From: an uncultured Oscillospiraceae bacterium
Lineage (GTDB): Bacteria; Bacillota; Clostridia; Oscillospirales; Oscillospiraceae
NCBI GenBank assembly: GCA_910587255.1
Contig: CAJUKT010000101.1
Coordinates: forward strand, 20,009-84,008
Reading direction: 5' to 3'
DNA length: 64,000 nt
Under the pieces are notes generated by a model. It made no database searches. It was not told the origin of the DNA and was given only the letters and a program-made list of their open reading frames with translations. Position numbers and translations under genes: made by a program. Numbering within the stretch: the stretch's first letter is position 1; each line of letters opens with the position of its first letter. This document shows, in pieces, positions 39,529 to 47,060 of this stretch.

Positions 39529-40374
39529 TCAGATATCGGTTGCGATCTTGTACTCGGTATACAGGAATTTGCCGTTTTTGAACACATCCCAGGCTTCCAC
39601 GTAGTATTTCCCCGGCGGGCAGGAGTTGAAGTTGTTGGACAGCTCGCTCTCCCGCCAGGGCCAGAAGGAGTGGGCGGTGAGGTGATCCGGGATGGTGAGG
39701 CTGATGGAGACGTAGGGGGTGCCCTTGGAGCCGTAGCGGAGCCGCCCGCCCTGGCTGGTGTCTGGATGGGTTCCGGCCAGGTTCATGAGGACGTACTGCA
39801 TACGGCGCGTCTCATAGAGGTTGCGCAGGAATAGGTATTCACCGTCGGGCAGGGAGAAGTGGCGGGCTTCCGGCGCAGGGAGCGTGATCTCCGGGAAGCT
39901 GCTCCAGTCGCAGGCGGCGGTGGGCAGCGGCCCCAGGGGGCCGTCCGCGAACGCACTGGCGTCATAGCCGCTGGCATCGGTGACGGTGTAGGTGGCGCCG
40001 TCATCGCAGGCGATCTTGTCCCCATTCTTAGGTACGTACCGGGAGCCGTCTGCGGGGATGGTGACGGTGCCGGAAACGGTGGGTGTCTGGCTGGCCGGGG
40101 CTGCTCCGGTGTAGGGTTTATCACTCTCCACCTGCACCGCGCTGCCGTCCCAGTAGACGTTGAAGCCCACCGCCTCGCCCACATCCCGGAGACGGACATA
40201 GTTGCTGCCCCCGATGAGGTAGGCGGTCATAGATGCCCGCTGGCCGTCCACATAGATGAGCTGGTTACTGAGCGTGGCGGTGAGGTGGCTGGCCGCCTGG
40301 GCGGCGGGGCCGCACAGGGCGAATCCGGCACACACGCCCACGGCAAAGGTGATGGCTGTCCTTCCTTTTTTCAT
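39529..40374 (-). CDS. Secreted copper-amine-oxidase-N-like (stalk) domain protein
   Basis: About 281 residues. A signal peptide (MKKGRTAITFAVGVCAGFAL, cleavage near AAQAAS) is followed by a domain typical of the copper amine oxidase N-terminal or stalk fold: SNQLIYVDGQRASMTAYLIG and GSNYVRLRDVGEAVGFNVYW. The C-terminal 180 residues (SLPDGEYLFLRNLYETRRM, GKYYVEAWDVFKNGKFLYTE) are not assigned and probably extracellular. The start at 40374 follows AAAAGGAGG. It lies between the giant adhesin and the sortase, so it may be an accessory surface component. A possible partial copy of the shared ICE promoter lies at 40418-40450. Confidence 0.72.
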   Translation of the reverse strand: MKKGRTAITFAVGVCAGFALCGPAAQAASHLTATLSNQLIYVDGQRASMTAYLIGGSNYVRLRDVGEAVGFNVYWDGSAVQVESDKPYTGAAPASQTPTVSGTVTIPADGSRYVPKNGDKIACDDGATYTVTDASGYDASAFADGPLGPLPTAACDWSSFPEITLPAPEARHFSLPDGEYLFLRNLYETRRMQYVLMNLAGTHPDTSQGGRLRYGSKGTPYVSISLTIPDHLTAHSFWPWRESELSNNFNSCPPGKYYVEAWDVFKNGKFLYTEYKIATDI

Positions 40375-40484
40375 AACATTTTGGCCTCCTTTTTGTGATG
40401 TTGGGTCTCTTGACCGCAACATACCACAACTGAGGGCCAAAGTCGAACACTATCGGCGAACAGCCGCGACCATTCACAGACAGC

Positions 40485-41327
40485 TTATGCCGCCTGCTCC
40501 AGGGCCCGGACGCACCAGCGGTAGGCGGGCTGATCCTCCACGCACGTATAAAGGGTGATCTGGTTGTCCGAACTGGCGGACAGGCCGCTTACATCGTTGA
40601 CGGATACCTTGGTCACGCTGGTGACAGCGTAGCTCCTGGTGCCCAAAACTGTGGTGAAGGTGATGATGTCGCCGGACTTCAGCGTGTGGATCTTGCCGAA
40701 ATCGTTCCGCACACCACGGTTATGACCGGCCACACAAATATTTCCAGCCCAAATGCTGGTGTTCTCGAAATGACCAGCGCCTTTCAGCAGAGGAGCGCTG
40801 CCGGTGCCCTCATACACGCCCACGGTCAGGCCGATGGAGGGGATCTTCAGCGTGCCCAGGCTGCCGTTGCTGTAGTACATCCCGCTGGTGACTTCGGTGA
40901 AGGCGGTGGTCTGGACAGAGGACGTGCCTCCGTTCACGGTGGGGAAGCCGTTGCTGTCCACGCTGGTGCCGGGGGCGGGGTAGCTGCCGCTGGTGTCCAC
41001 GGAGGTGCCGCCGTCCGGGTTGCTCACGCTGCCGACCTGGTTGACCAGCCCGCCGCTGAGCGCACCGGGCACCAGATTGGGGGTGAGGTACTCACCGGAG
41101 CCCGGCAGATAGCTGGTGGGCGTCCCGAAGCCGGGCGGGATCAGGGCGGTGTTCTTGGAGCGATCCACATTGGGGGTTTCCCACTCATAGATGGTATCGT
41201 CACTGGTGGGCCGCCCAAACAGGTAGTCGTCCGGGGCGCCGATGCTCAGCTCCAGGGCGTGGGCCGGGGCGACGCACAGGCTAAACACCATGACGGCGGA
41301 CAGAAGGGCACAAAGTTTTTTCTTCAT
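40485..41327 (-). CDS. Sortase
   Basis: 280 residues. A cleavable-looking signal (MKKKLCALLSAVMVFSLCVA, APAHALE) is followed by a Gly/Ser/Thr-rich linker of about 100 residues and then a C-terminal sortase domain: TLKIPSIGLTVGVYEG, CVAGHNRGVRNDFGKIHTLK (catalytic His) and ITLYTCVEDQPAYRWCVRAL (catalytic Cys in TLYTC, Arg nearby). This is likely a class B or D type enzyme. It probably processes the LPQTG of the giant protein next to it. With a cleavable signal and no other anchor it may be released or held by other means. The ATG at 41327 lies just after the end of the 42273 gene. Confidence 0.85.
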   Translation of the reverse strand: MKKKLCALLSAVMVFSLCVAPAHALELSIGAPDDYLFGRPTSDDTIYEWETPNVDRSKNTALIPPGFGTPTSYLPGSGEYLTPNLVPGALSGGLVNQVGSVSNPDGGTSVDTSGSYPAPGTSVDSNGFPTVNGGTSSVQTTAFTEVTSGMYYSNGSLGTLKIPSIGLTVGVYEGTGSAPLLKGAGHFENTSIWAGNICVAGHNRGVRNDFGKIHTLKSGDIITFTTVLGTRSYAVTSVTKVSVNDVSGLSASSDNQITLYTCVEDQPAYRWCVRALEQAA

Positions 41328-41331
41328 AGGC

Positions 41332-42273
41332 TTATCTCCTCCTCAGTTTTTTGTAGGCGAACGCCCCGCCCAGGGCCAGGATCAGCACCAGCCCGCCGAT
41401 CATCGCCGGTGTCTTGACCTCGGCCCAGTCGAAGGGAGCAGAAGGGGCATCCGGGCTGTCCGATGCGGCGGGATCATCCACTTCGGGGGCGCTGGACGCA
41501 CCGGGGATCTCCATGCTGCCGAAGGTGGCGGTGTAGGTCACCACCTGGCAGTCCGTCTTGGACAGCTCGCCGGTGTAGTTGGCAGACACCGTGTAGCCGG
41601 TGGCGTAGGTGCTGGTGGTGCTCCCGGTGTAGCTGGCAGTGGCTGTATAGTGAGTCACGATGCCACCCTCGCCGTCCGTGCTCTCGGCGCTGGACCACTG
41701 CACGTCCGCCAGCTTCAGGGTCTTGCCGTTGTCCGTGATAGATTTGGGGATCAGGGAGACGTCCGCTTCGGACAAATTCGGATAGGTGCGGGTGGCGGAC
41801 AGCTTCTTCGTGCTGCTCTTATACCCATCGGTCGTAACCTGGACGCTGGTGTGATCCAGCCGCAGGATGCCGGTGTAGCCGTCCTCGTTGGTGAACTCCA
41901 TCTCGGCGTCCAGCCGCTGGAGGATGGCGTCCATCTTGTTGGTGTCGCTGGCCAATGTGACAGTCTCGGTGTGGGCCTGGGTATCCACCCCCACCTCATC
42001 CTTCCGAACCATGTCCAGCAGGTAGTACAGCTGCCCGTTGCGCTCGAAGTCCTCCGTGGGGATTTTGCTGGGATCGTCGCCCAGGGACAGCTGGTACACC
42101 TTGTCGATGCGCAGCTCGTCCAGGGGGCCGAAGGTGTACTCCTCCACTTTGATGGGATAGTAGCAGGCCAGCTCCGGCTCCTGGGACGGGGCGGGGGATT
42201 CCGCCGCCAGCGCGGGCAGCACCCCGGCAGTGATCAGTGCCAGGGTGCAGATAGTGGTGAAAATGCGTTTCAT
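41332..42273 (-). CDS. Surface protein with C-terminal membrane anchor, unknown function
   Basis: About 313 residues. A signal peptide (MKRIFTTICTLALITAGVLP, ALAAES) precedes a beta-rich extracellular part (TFGPLDELRIDKVYQLSLGD, YTGILRLDHTSVQVTTDGYK, TATASYTGSTTSTYATGYTV), an acidic Pro/Ser linker, and one C-terminal helix MIGGLVLILALGGAFAYKKL with RRR. There is no LPxTG in it. It is the first gene of the surface set and shares the operon with the sortase and the giant repeat protein, so it may hold or guide the complex at the membrane; that is inference. Confidence 0.7.
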   Translation of the reverse strand: MKRIFTTICTLALITAGVLPALAAESPAPSQEPELACYYPIKVEEYTFGPLDELRIDKVYQLSLGDDPSKIPTEDFERNGQLYYLLDMVRKDEVGVDTQAHTETVTLASDTNKMDAILQRLDAEMEFTNEDGYTGILRLDHTSVQVTTDGYKSSTKKLSATRTYPNLSEADVSLIPKSITDNGKTLKLADVQWSSAESTDGEGGIVTHYTATASYTGSTTSTYATGYTVSANYTGELSKTDCQVVTYTATFGSMEIPGASSAPEVDDPAASDSPDAPSAPFDWAEVKTPAMIGGLVLILALGGAFAYKKLRRR

Positions 42274-42335
42274 GTCAGGTTCCTCCATATTGAATTGATT
42301 TTTTCCTGTAATTGATGTAAATTTTGCGGTTCCTG

Positions 42336-44144
42336 TTACCGTTCTTCCCGTTGGACAGCGGGCGCGGCCCGCTGGGGCGGCAGGACGCTCCGCTCGATGC
42401 TGCCGCCGATCTTCTTCGCCATGTCCTGGATGCTGTTCAGCGCCTCCCGGCGCTGCTGGGCGTCCAGGTACTGGTACTGCGCGGGCAGCACGGACAGGTC
42501 AGGCAGCTCCCGCTCCACACCGAAGCGGCGGCACAGGATGTAGGACACACTCTGGGCGCTCAGATCATAGCCCTCCCGGCTGTACGCCGAGTTGGCGCCC
42601 CGGTCGTGGAACCGGGCGAGGGCGATCTCTGCGGCGATGGCGCTGAACGCCTGACTGTCCGAACAGCCGGGGTTGATGGCGATAGTCATGGCGTGGTCAT
42701 CGTAGCAGGCTGCCGTGTCCAGATTCCGGTCGGTGGTCACCTGCACAGGGGAATACTTCAGCAGGGCGGCGAACGCCGTTTCCATCTCCGGGGTATCGTC
42801 CAGAAGTTGGGGATGAGCGGGGATATCCCGGCCCCGGGTCTGGGACACGTCGTAGGTATCCGCCAGGACGTAGCCCCGGCCTGTGGGGGAGCGGACGAAG
42901 ATCTTCGCGCCCTCCTCCAGTTCTGTGTCCGCTACGAAGCGGCCCAGGCGCTTCCAGCGATCCCGGGTGCCGAACAGGGTGGCCTCCGGGTTCTGGATCA
43001 TCACCAGCGCCACGTTCCCAGCGCTGGACAGGGGGTTGTCCGCCTGGAGCTCCAGGTATCGGGCGTATGCCTCGGGGCTGGTGGTGATCTCATTGACGCT
43101 GGCGTCGCGCTGGCTGATGGCAGCGTCCCGTTCCATCTGCCGCTGTTCCTTCCAGAGTGCATCGGCTTCGGTTTTCTCGCTGACCAGCTTTTCCAAGTCT
43201 GCCATTGGGGTCGATTCCTCCTTTTTTGGTTCATTTTTTGGTGGTTCAGGCTGTTGGAGATACTGATTCCAATCCTTGCCCCAGGGCGGGGCGCGGGTGG
43301 ACACCTTCAGGCCCCGGCCCTCATACTCCGCCCGCAGCTTCTCCGCGGCCTCAAGACCGGGGCCGTCCGCATCCAGGCACAGCACCACATGGTTCAGATG
43401 GGGGTTGTTGGCCAGATAGGTGTCCAGGCCACCCTGATACACCCCGCACAGGGCCACGGCATTGGAGCACACCTGCGGGTGCAGGGTGAGGAAGCTCATC
43501 AGGTCGATGGGAGCCTCAAACACCAGCACCCAGGGGATGGCCGGATGGCAGGGGATGGGGAAAGCCACCTTTTTGTCACTGCCCGCCACGTCCCGCTTGA
43601 AGCTGGCACCGTCCTTGTCGTAGGTGCCCCGTTTGCTGGCGAAGCGGGGCACCCCATCACTGTCCCGGCCCACGAAGACGCAGTTGTGATATTTCTCGTC
43701 CTCATACAGAAGCCCAGCGGCGATGAAGCCCTGGATCACCTGGGGATCGATGCCGCGCTTGCGGAGATAGGCAAATACTCGGCGGGTGTCTCTGTTGGGT
43801 GGGGGCAGGACAAATTCGGCCTTTTCTTCTTCTGGAAGCGGTTTGGCTGGTCTGGGAGAGTCCCGCGCCCGCCCGTTGAAGTCCAGCAGATACTCCACCG
43901 CCTCCCGGAAGCCCTTCCCCTCGAAGGTCTGGAGGAAGGTGATGGCATCGCCGCCTATGCCGTTGGAGTACCGCTTCCAGGTGCGGCGGCCTTTGATGCG
44001 GATGCTGTCCATCTCCCGTGTGGTGTAGTACCGGCCTACCCGCCGAAGCCGGTAGCCTAAGTGCTCCAACAGGTCGGGCAAATCTGTGTTTTTGGCAATA
44101 TCCATCTCCTCGTCCGAGAAGCGGAAGGGTGCGTTTTGTGCTAT
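42336..44144 (-). CDS. DUF3991/TOPRIM primase-like protein, probable ATA start
   Basis: About 602 residues. An N-terminal part with DLPDLLEHLGYRLRRVGRYY and KRYSNGIGGDAITFLQTFEG matches DUF3991, followed by a TOPRIM domain: WVLVFEAPIDLMSFLTLHPQ (Glu) and HVVLCLDADGPGLEAAEKLR (DxD). The C-terminal part is a large domain of mobile elements (AFSAIAAEIALARFHDRGAN). It is probably a primase or related enzyme used in the recipient. The best start is ATA at 44144-44142, eight nucleotides after AGGAGG, giving (M)AQNAPFRFSDEE; a GTG lies inside the ribosome site, and codons further up run through a terminator-like stem. Confidence 0.82.
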   Translation of the reverse strand: MAQNAPFRFSDEEMDIAKNTDLPDLLEHLGYRLRRVGRYYTTREMDSIRIKGRRTWKRYSNGIGGDAITFLQTFEGKGFREAVEYLLDFNGRARDSPRPAKPLPEEEKAEFVLPPPNRDTRRVFAYLRKRGIDPQVIQGFIAAGLLYEDEKYHNCVFVGRDSDGVPRFASKRGTYDKDGASFKRDVAGSDKKVAFPIPCHPAIPWVLVFEAPIDLMSFLTLHPQVCSNAVALCGVYQGGLDTYLANNPHLNHVVLCLDADGPGLEAAEKLRAEYEGRGLKVSTRAPPWGKDWNQYLQQPEPPKNEPKKEESTPMADLEKLVSEKTEADALWKEQRQMERDAAISQRDASVNEITTSPEAYARYLELQADNPLSSAGNVALVMIQNPEATLFGTRDRWKRLGRFVADTELEEGAKIFVRSPTGRGYVLADTYDVSQTRGRDIPAHPQLLDDTPEMETAFAALLKYSPVQVTTDRNLDTAACYDDHAMTIAINPGCSDSQAFSAIAAEIALARFHDRGANSAYSREGYDLSAQSVSYILCRRFGVERELPDLSVLPAQYQYLDAQQRREALNSIQDMAKKIGGSIERSVLPPQRAAPAVQREER

Positions 44145-44175
44145 GATCTTCACCTCCTTTTGGCTGAAACGCAAA

Positions 44176-44221
44176 ACAGCCCGGGAGGGCGTCCCACAAG
44201 TGGGGCGCTCTCCCAGGCTGT
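44176..44221 (-). terminator. Long stem in the leader of the primase gene
   Basis: A near-perfect inverted repeat (ACAGCC-GGGAG-GCG-CCCAC against its complement, loop AAGT or similar) lies just before the primase ribosome site, followed on the minus strand by TTTTGCGTTTC. It is in the right place to attenuate the primase-surface operon. Confidence 0.6.
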
Positions 44222-44419
44222 CCAGTGATTTGGCTTTCGTTGTTTTGACGGGCGGGGAAAGTGTTTGCGGGCCTTGCTTTTTCCCTGGTAAGGACTGGTT
44301 GTTCGCTGTTATGTATACCATATTTAGTGCAAAAGATAGAAAGCACCACTATGGCTTGAATTCCCGGGGCCATGGGTGGTATACTGTTTTCAGAGAAAAA
44401 CATAAGGGGATGGACTGAA

Positions 44420-44599
44420 ATGGTATTCGTATGCGATCATTGCCACTTCGAGCTTGAGGCAGCGGCCAAGCCATGCCAGTGCCCGGACTGTGGGAAGGTG
44501 GGGCATATCCGCACCGCCACGGCGGAGGAGGGGCAGGCGTTCCAGGCCCGGAAGCTGGAGGACGTCTGGTGTGACGTGGTGCTTGCCCCGGCTGGCTGA
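44420..44599 (+). CDS. Small zinc-ribbon protein
   Basis: 59 residues, MVFVCDHCHFELEAAAKPCQ then CPDCGKVGHIRTATAEEGQA. Two C-x2-C pairs about 15 residues apart form a rubredoxin-like or zinc-ribbon knuckle. The ATG at 44420 has AAGGGG 12 nt upstream. It is the only plus-strand gene in this part of the ICE and is followed by a strong terminator, so it is a separate small unit. Function unknown. Confidence 0.65.
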   Translation: MVFVCDHCHFELEAAAKPCQCPDCGKVGHIRTATAEEGQAFQARKLEDVWCDVVLAPAG

Positions 44600-44608
44600 G
44601 AGAACGAA

Positions 44609-44655
44609 AAAAGGCCCCAGTGTCATCCTTTTGAGGGATGGCACCGGGGCCTTTT
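44609..44655 (+). terminator. Terminator after the zinc-ribbon gene
   Basis: AAAAGGCCCC, then GTG and CATCC, pair with GGATG, CAC and GGGGCCTTTT (two single mismatches). It is T-rich on both strands, so it can work in both directions. The stretch up to 44797 shows no gene. Confidence 0.8.
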
Positions 44656-44797
44656 GTTGCTGTGGGCTGGAGCGGGCCACGTTGGGCCACAAGGGGGCCA
44701 ACACCGCACGTCAGGCATCCGCCTGGGGCTGGCCTCCACCTCGAGGGCAGGGCCGTCATAGGGGCTGACGTTGGCCTGCTCATGTCTTGACTATCTC

Positions 44798-45010
44798 TTA
44801 GAGCTGGGTCAGACTTACTTTCAAAGTATGTGCTACCTGCCTGATTTGTTCCACTTGTCTTTCGCTCATTTTAGGAAATCGCGCTGGAAAGAGGTTCTTT
44901 TTGATAAGTTCAGTGACATACTGCTGGGTTGAGAATCCTTTTTGCGCTGCTTTGACATGGATTTCTCGAAATAAGCTCTCATCAATTTTGATTGCGATAG
45001 CTTTAGCCAA
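44798..45010 (-). CDS. Ribbon-helix-helix DNA-binding protein
   Basis: 70 residues. It begins MAKAIAIKIDESLFREIHVK, then AAQKGFSTQQYVTELIKKNL: a beta strand and two helices of the Arc/MetJ ribbon-helix-helix fold. The C-terminal helix (RQVEQIRQVAHTLKVSLTQL) may extend the dimer. Such small proteins control their own promoter or help partition. A weak ribosome site (GGAGATGATGATGG) precedes the start. It follows the second ribbon-helix-helix gene by 126 bases and probably shares its transcript. Confidence 0.75.
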   Translation of the reverse strand: MAKAIAIKIDESLFREIHVKAAQKGFSTQQYVTELIKKNLFPARFPKMSERQVEQIRQVAHTLKVSLTQL

Positions 45011-45136
45011 CCATCATCATCTCCATTAAAGCGGTTTTAATCTTTCGTTTTCATCAGGACTGCTGAGATTTTCAGGGGGCTGAAGTAACAAACGGCCCAG
45101 GTACTCCCGCTTGGAAGGGCCTGGGCCATCTGGCTG

Positions 45137-45544
45137 TTAGTCTGCGCCTGGGGCTTCCCCCGGTTCGTCCCCCGTTTCCTGAGAGGGCTGGGTCTCGGCT
45201 TCACCCGGGGCCTCCTGAACTTGCCGCTCTGCCTCGTCCAGTGCCTGCTCGATGAGCCCCAGCACGAACTCTTTCTGGGTGAGCTTGTGCCCTGTACGGG
45301 TGGTCTCCCGCTCCAGGTGGGTTTTGATGCGCTGGAAAAGGGCTTCATCGATCTGGAAGGCCATGGTTCTGGTATTGTTGTTCGGCATAGTGGCGTTACC
45401 TCCATTTTCTTTCATTTCGAAGTATTCGATGAGTAGGTCTGTGATGTACTCGCTGGTGGTCTGGCCTGCCTGCTCTCGGGCTGCGGTGATTTTTTGGTGC
45501 AGGTCGAGGTCGATCAAAGCGCAGAGGTTCTTTGTCTGTGCCAT
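45137..45544 (-). CDS. Double ribbon-helix-helix regulator
   Basis: 135 residues with two ribbon-helix-helix segments: NLCALIDLDLHQKITAAREQ with AGQTTSEYITDLLIEYFEM (residues 6-45), and TRTMAFQIDEALFQRIKTHL with KLTQKEFVLGLIEQALDEAE (58-108). The acidic tail (EAETQPSQETGDEPGEAPGAD) is disordered. Two such units in one chain would bind DNA as a pseudo-dimer. The ATG at 45544 follows GAAAGGAGACC. Directly upstream lies copy D of the shared promoter. It is a candidate regulator of the accessory operons. Confidence 0.75.
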   Translation of the reverse strand: MAQTKNLCALIDLDLHQKITAAREQAGQTTSEYITDLLIEYFEMKENGGNATMPNNNTRTMAFQIDEALFQRIKTHLERETTRTGHKLTQKEFVLGLIEQALDEAERQVQEAPGEAETQPSQETGDEPGEAPGAD

Positions 45545-45578
45545 GGTATCCGGTCTCCTTTCTCTTGATGGTAGAGCA

Positions 45579-45627
45579 AGTATAGCCGAAAGCCTGCACC
45601 AAAGCTATTATCAACACCACCAAAGAA
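45579..45627 (-). promoter_or_regulatory. Shared-type ICE promoter (copy D)
   Basis: AGTATA (45579-45584, -10 TATACT on the minus strand), then 16 nt, then AAAGCTATT (45601-45609), then 7 nt after AAAGCTAT, ACCACCAAAGA (45616-45626). The order and spacings equal those at 21255-21302. Confidence 0.55.
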
Positions 45628-45749
45628 CCATGGACAGACCAAGCATAACCACCAATCTGAACAGACTGCGCGGAAACGCAAAACTGGTCTGGGTTTGATT
45701 GGATTGCGCTTTTTCATTTTCAGTAATACACTATGGCACGGAGGTAAAT

Positions 45750-45851
45750 GTGCGAGACCGCAGCAAGTCCGCATCCTTCAACGCGGAAGGAGAAAAAAGA
45801 GCGCTGGAGCTGCTGACGGCATACGGTATTGGGATTGACGAACAGGGCTAA
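45750..45851 (+). CDS. Very small ICE protein
   Basis: 33 residues from GTG at 45750, five nucleotides after GGAGG: MRDRSKSASFNAEGEKRALE followed by LLTAYGIGIDEQG. Its stop overlaps the stop of the convergent XRE gene. An ATG two bases earlier in another frame gives 22 residues and is closer to the ribosome site than normal. The remaining 200 bases between 45545 and 45749 hold the promoter of the ribbon-helix-helix gene and no other clear gene. No family known; it could be a small excision or regulatory factor, but there is no proof. Confidence 0.45.
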   Translation: MRDRSKSASFNAEGEKRALELLTAYGIGIDEQG

Positions 45852-46306
45852 TCACGTAGCTGTACCAGAGGATAGCAATACCGCCAATGGTCATAGTCCT
45901 CGCGGCTGACCTCACCGGCTTTGAGCATGGCGGCGGCCTGATTCCAGGAGCGGAGCATTTTGCAGAGACGAACCGCATCTGTGCCTTGATTCTCATCGAC
46001 CTGTAGACAGACATCACCGCCAGTTTCACTAATGGTGAGGCCATACCTGTCCTCCAGGGCGAACAGCGTATGCATCAGGCCAATATCCGAATCAATGTCC
46101 GGCACGGTCAGTGCCTGCGGCGAAACACTCAGAACTTGGGCCATCTCGGTGACCAAGCCATTCTTTGGAGTTCTTGCCCCTGTCTCATACTGCGCCAGAC
46201 GGACATTGGCCGATTTCTTCGGAAACCCCAACAGCATACCGAGCTGCGTCTGTGTCATTCTGCGTTCTTTGCGGAAAAAGCGTATCCTTTCAGCGATTGC
46301 CGTGAT
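45848..46306 (-). CDS. XRE-family regulator, probable ATC start
   Basis: About 152 residues. The helix-turn-helix is in RIRFFRKERRMTQTQLGMLL, GFPKKSANVRLAQYETGART, and the C-terminal domain has SVSPQALTVPDIDSDIGLMH and TLFALEDRYGLTISETGGDV. The family is common in Clostridia with starts like MTxIAERIRFFR. Here the matching codon is ATC at 46306, five nucleotides after GGAGG, giving (M)TAIAERIRFF. A GTG at 46312 lies within the ribosome site, and an ACG at 46303 has better spacing but a poorer fit to relatives. As the end gene it could control excision or transfer. Confidence 0.75.
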   Translation of the reverse strand: MTAIAERIRFFRKERRMTQTQLGMLLGFPKKSANVRLAQYETGARTPKNGLVTEMAQVLSVSPQALTVPDIDSDIGLMHTLFALEDRYGLTISETGGDVCLQVDENQGTDAVRLCKMLRSWNQAAAMLKAGEVSREDYDHWRYCYPLVQLRD

Positions 46307-46367
46307 CGCCACCTCCAATTCATTTGTTATTGTGATCTCGCCCTGAAACCTTGACCGGGAAACGTAA

Positions 46368-46415
46368 AAATCGGCCAGGGCCCGCTGTAGTTCCACAGCA
46401 GGCCCTGGCCGATTT
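46368..46415 (-). terminator. Strong terminator in front of the XRE gene
   Basis: A 15-bp perfect outer stem (AAATCGGCCAGGGCC/GGCCCTGGCCGATTT) with a 5-bp inner stem, followed on the minus strand by TTTTTACG. It would stop transcripts entering the ICE from the tRNA side, or act as an attenuator of XRE. Confidence 0.75.
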
Positions 46416-46479
46416 GCAGGTTGTTTTTCTTTTTGATAGATATTCCGGGCGAACGGAGGAGAAGACGAGAGCCCAAGAG

Positions 46480-46494
46480 TTCGAGTCCCCTCCA
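46480..46494. other. tRNA 3'-end-like sequence, possible ICE attachment-site core
   Basis: TTCGAGTCCCCTCCA looks like the T-loop and 3' stem of a tRNA, but no matching D, anticodon or T-stem lies upstream, and it differs from both tRNA-Ser genes nearby (TTCAAATCCCTCC and TTCGAATCCCACT). It lies about 190 bp outside the last ICE gene, where a right attachment site would be expected. Confidence 0.3.
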
Positions 46495-46630
46495 ATGCTG
46501 AAGGAACCTAAAATGGCCGATTTTGCCCCATTTTGCATCTCCGCCAGCGTAATTTTGAAATCACGCTTCCCATTTTTGTAAATGCTGTTATTTTGTTCTC
46601 GCTAAACGCGATAGCAAGTGCAAAAGACGA

Positions 46631-46660
46631 GAAAAATCCGCACCGAAGTGCGGATTTTTC
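46631..46660 (-). terminator. Terminator after the tRNA-Ser pair
   Basis: GAAAAATCCGCAC and GTGCGGATTTTTC (13-bp perfect, loop CGAA), T-rich on both sides. It lies 28 bp downstream of the 3' end of the tRNA-Ser(GCU) gene. Confidence 0.85.
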
Positions 46661-46687
46661 ACCTGCATCTTTTTTATCAACACAGGT

Positions 46688-46778
46688 TGGCGCGGAAGGA
46701 GGGATTTGAACCCTCGCACGGTTTTACCCGCCTACTCCCTTAGCAGGGGAGCCCCTTCGGCCACTTGGGTACTTCCGC
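46688..46778 (-). tRNA. tRNA-Ser (anticodon GCU)
   Basis: The minus strand folds as a class II tRNA: acceptor GCGGAAG with CTTCCGC, anticodon loop CTGCTAA (GCU), a long variable arm, T-loop TTCAAAT, discriminator G and encoded CCA (46690-46688). Serine isoacceptor by anticodon and long variable arm. Confidence 0.95.
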
Positions 46779-46812
46779 GTGTCGAAAACATCGAAATGAT
46801 GAAATTGTAATC

Positions 46813-46899
46813 TGGCGGAGAGAGTGGGATTCGAACCCACGGCCCTTGCGGGTCACCGGTTTTCAAGACCGGCTCCTTAAACCACTCAGACATCTCTCC
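46813..46899 (-). tRNA. tRNA-Ser (anticodon UGA)
   Basis: Class II tRNA on the minus strand: acceptor GGAGAGA with TCTCTCC, anticodon loop CTTGAAA (UGA), long variable arm, T-loop TTCGAAT, discriminator G and encoded CCA (46815-46813). It is 34 bp upstream of the GCU gene and probably shares its transcript. Confidence 0.95.
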
Positions 46900-47000
46900 A
46901 AAAAGAAAGCCGTCTAAAGACAATGCGTATGATACCATATCGAACGGGGTTTGTCAATGGGGAAGTTGCGTCCTGTCCGAAGCGGCGGTTGAATTTTCCC

Positions 47001-47029
47001 TTGAATTCCCACCAGAACTATGGTATTTT
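47001..47029 (+). promoter_or_regulatory. Probable promoter of the Rrf2 gene
   Basis: TTGAAT (47001-47006), 17 nt, TATTTT (47024-47029), about 25 nt before GGAGGGA. A second TTGAAT lies 12 nt earlier. Only moderate match. Confidence 0.4.
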
Positions 47030-47060
47030 AAAAGCAGTGAACTTTTTTGGAGGGACCCCC

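Noticed and set aside
42324..44060. 578-codon plus-strand frame opposite the primase
   Set aside because: The primase frame has clear DUF3991 and TOPRIM motifs; the antisense frame has none.
46410..46494. A complete tRNA gene ending at TTCGAGTCCCCTCCA
   Set aside because: No T-stem partner, anticodon arm or D arm can be built from the bases upstream.
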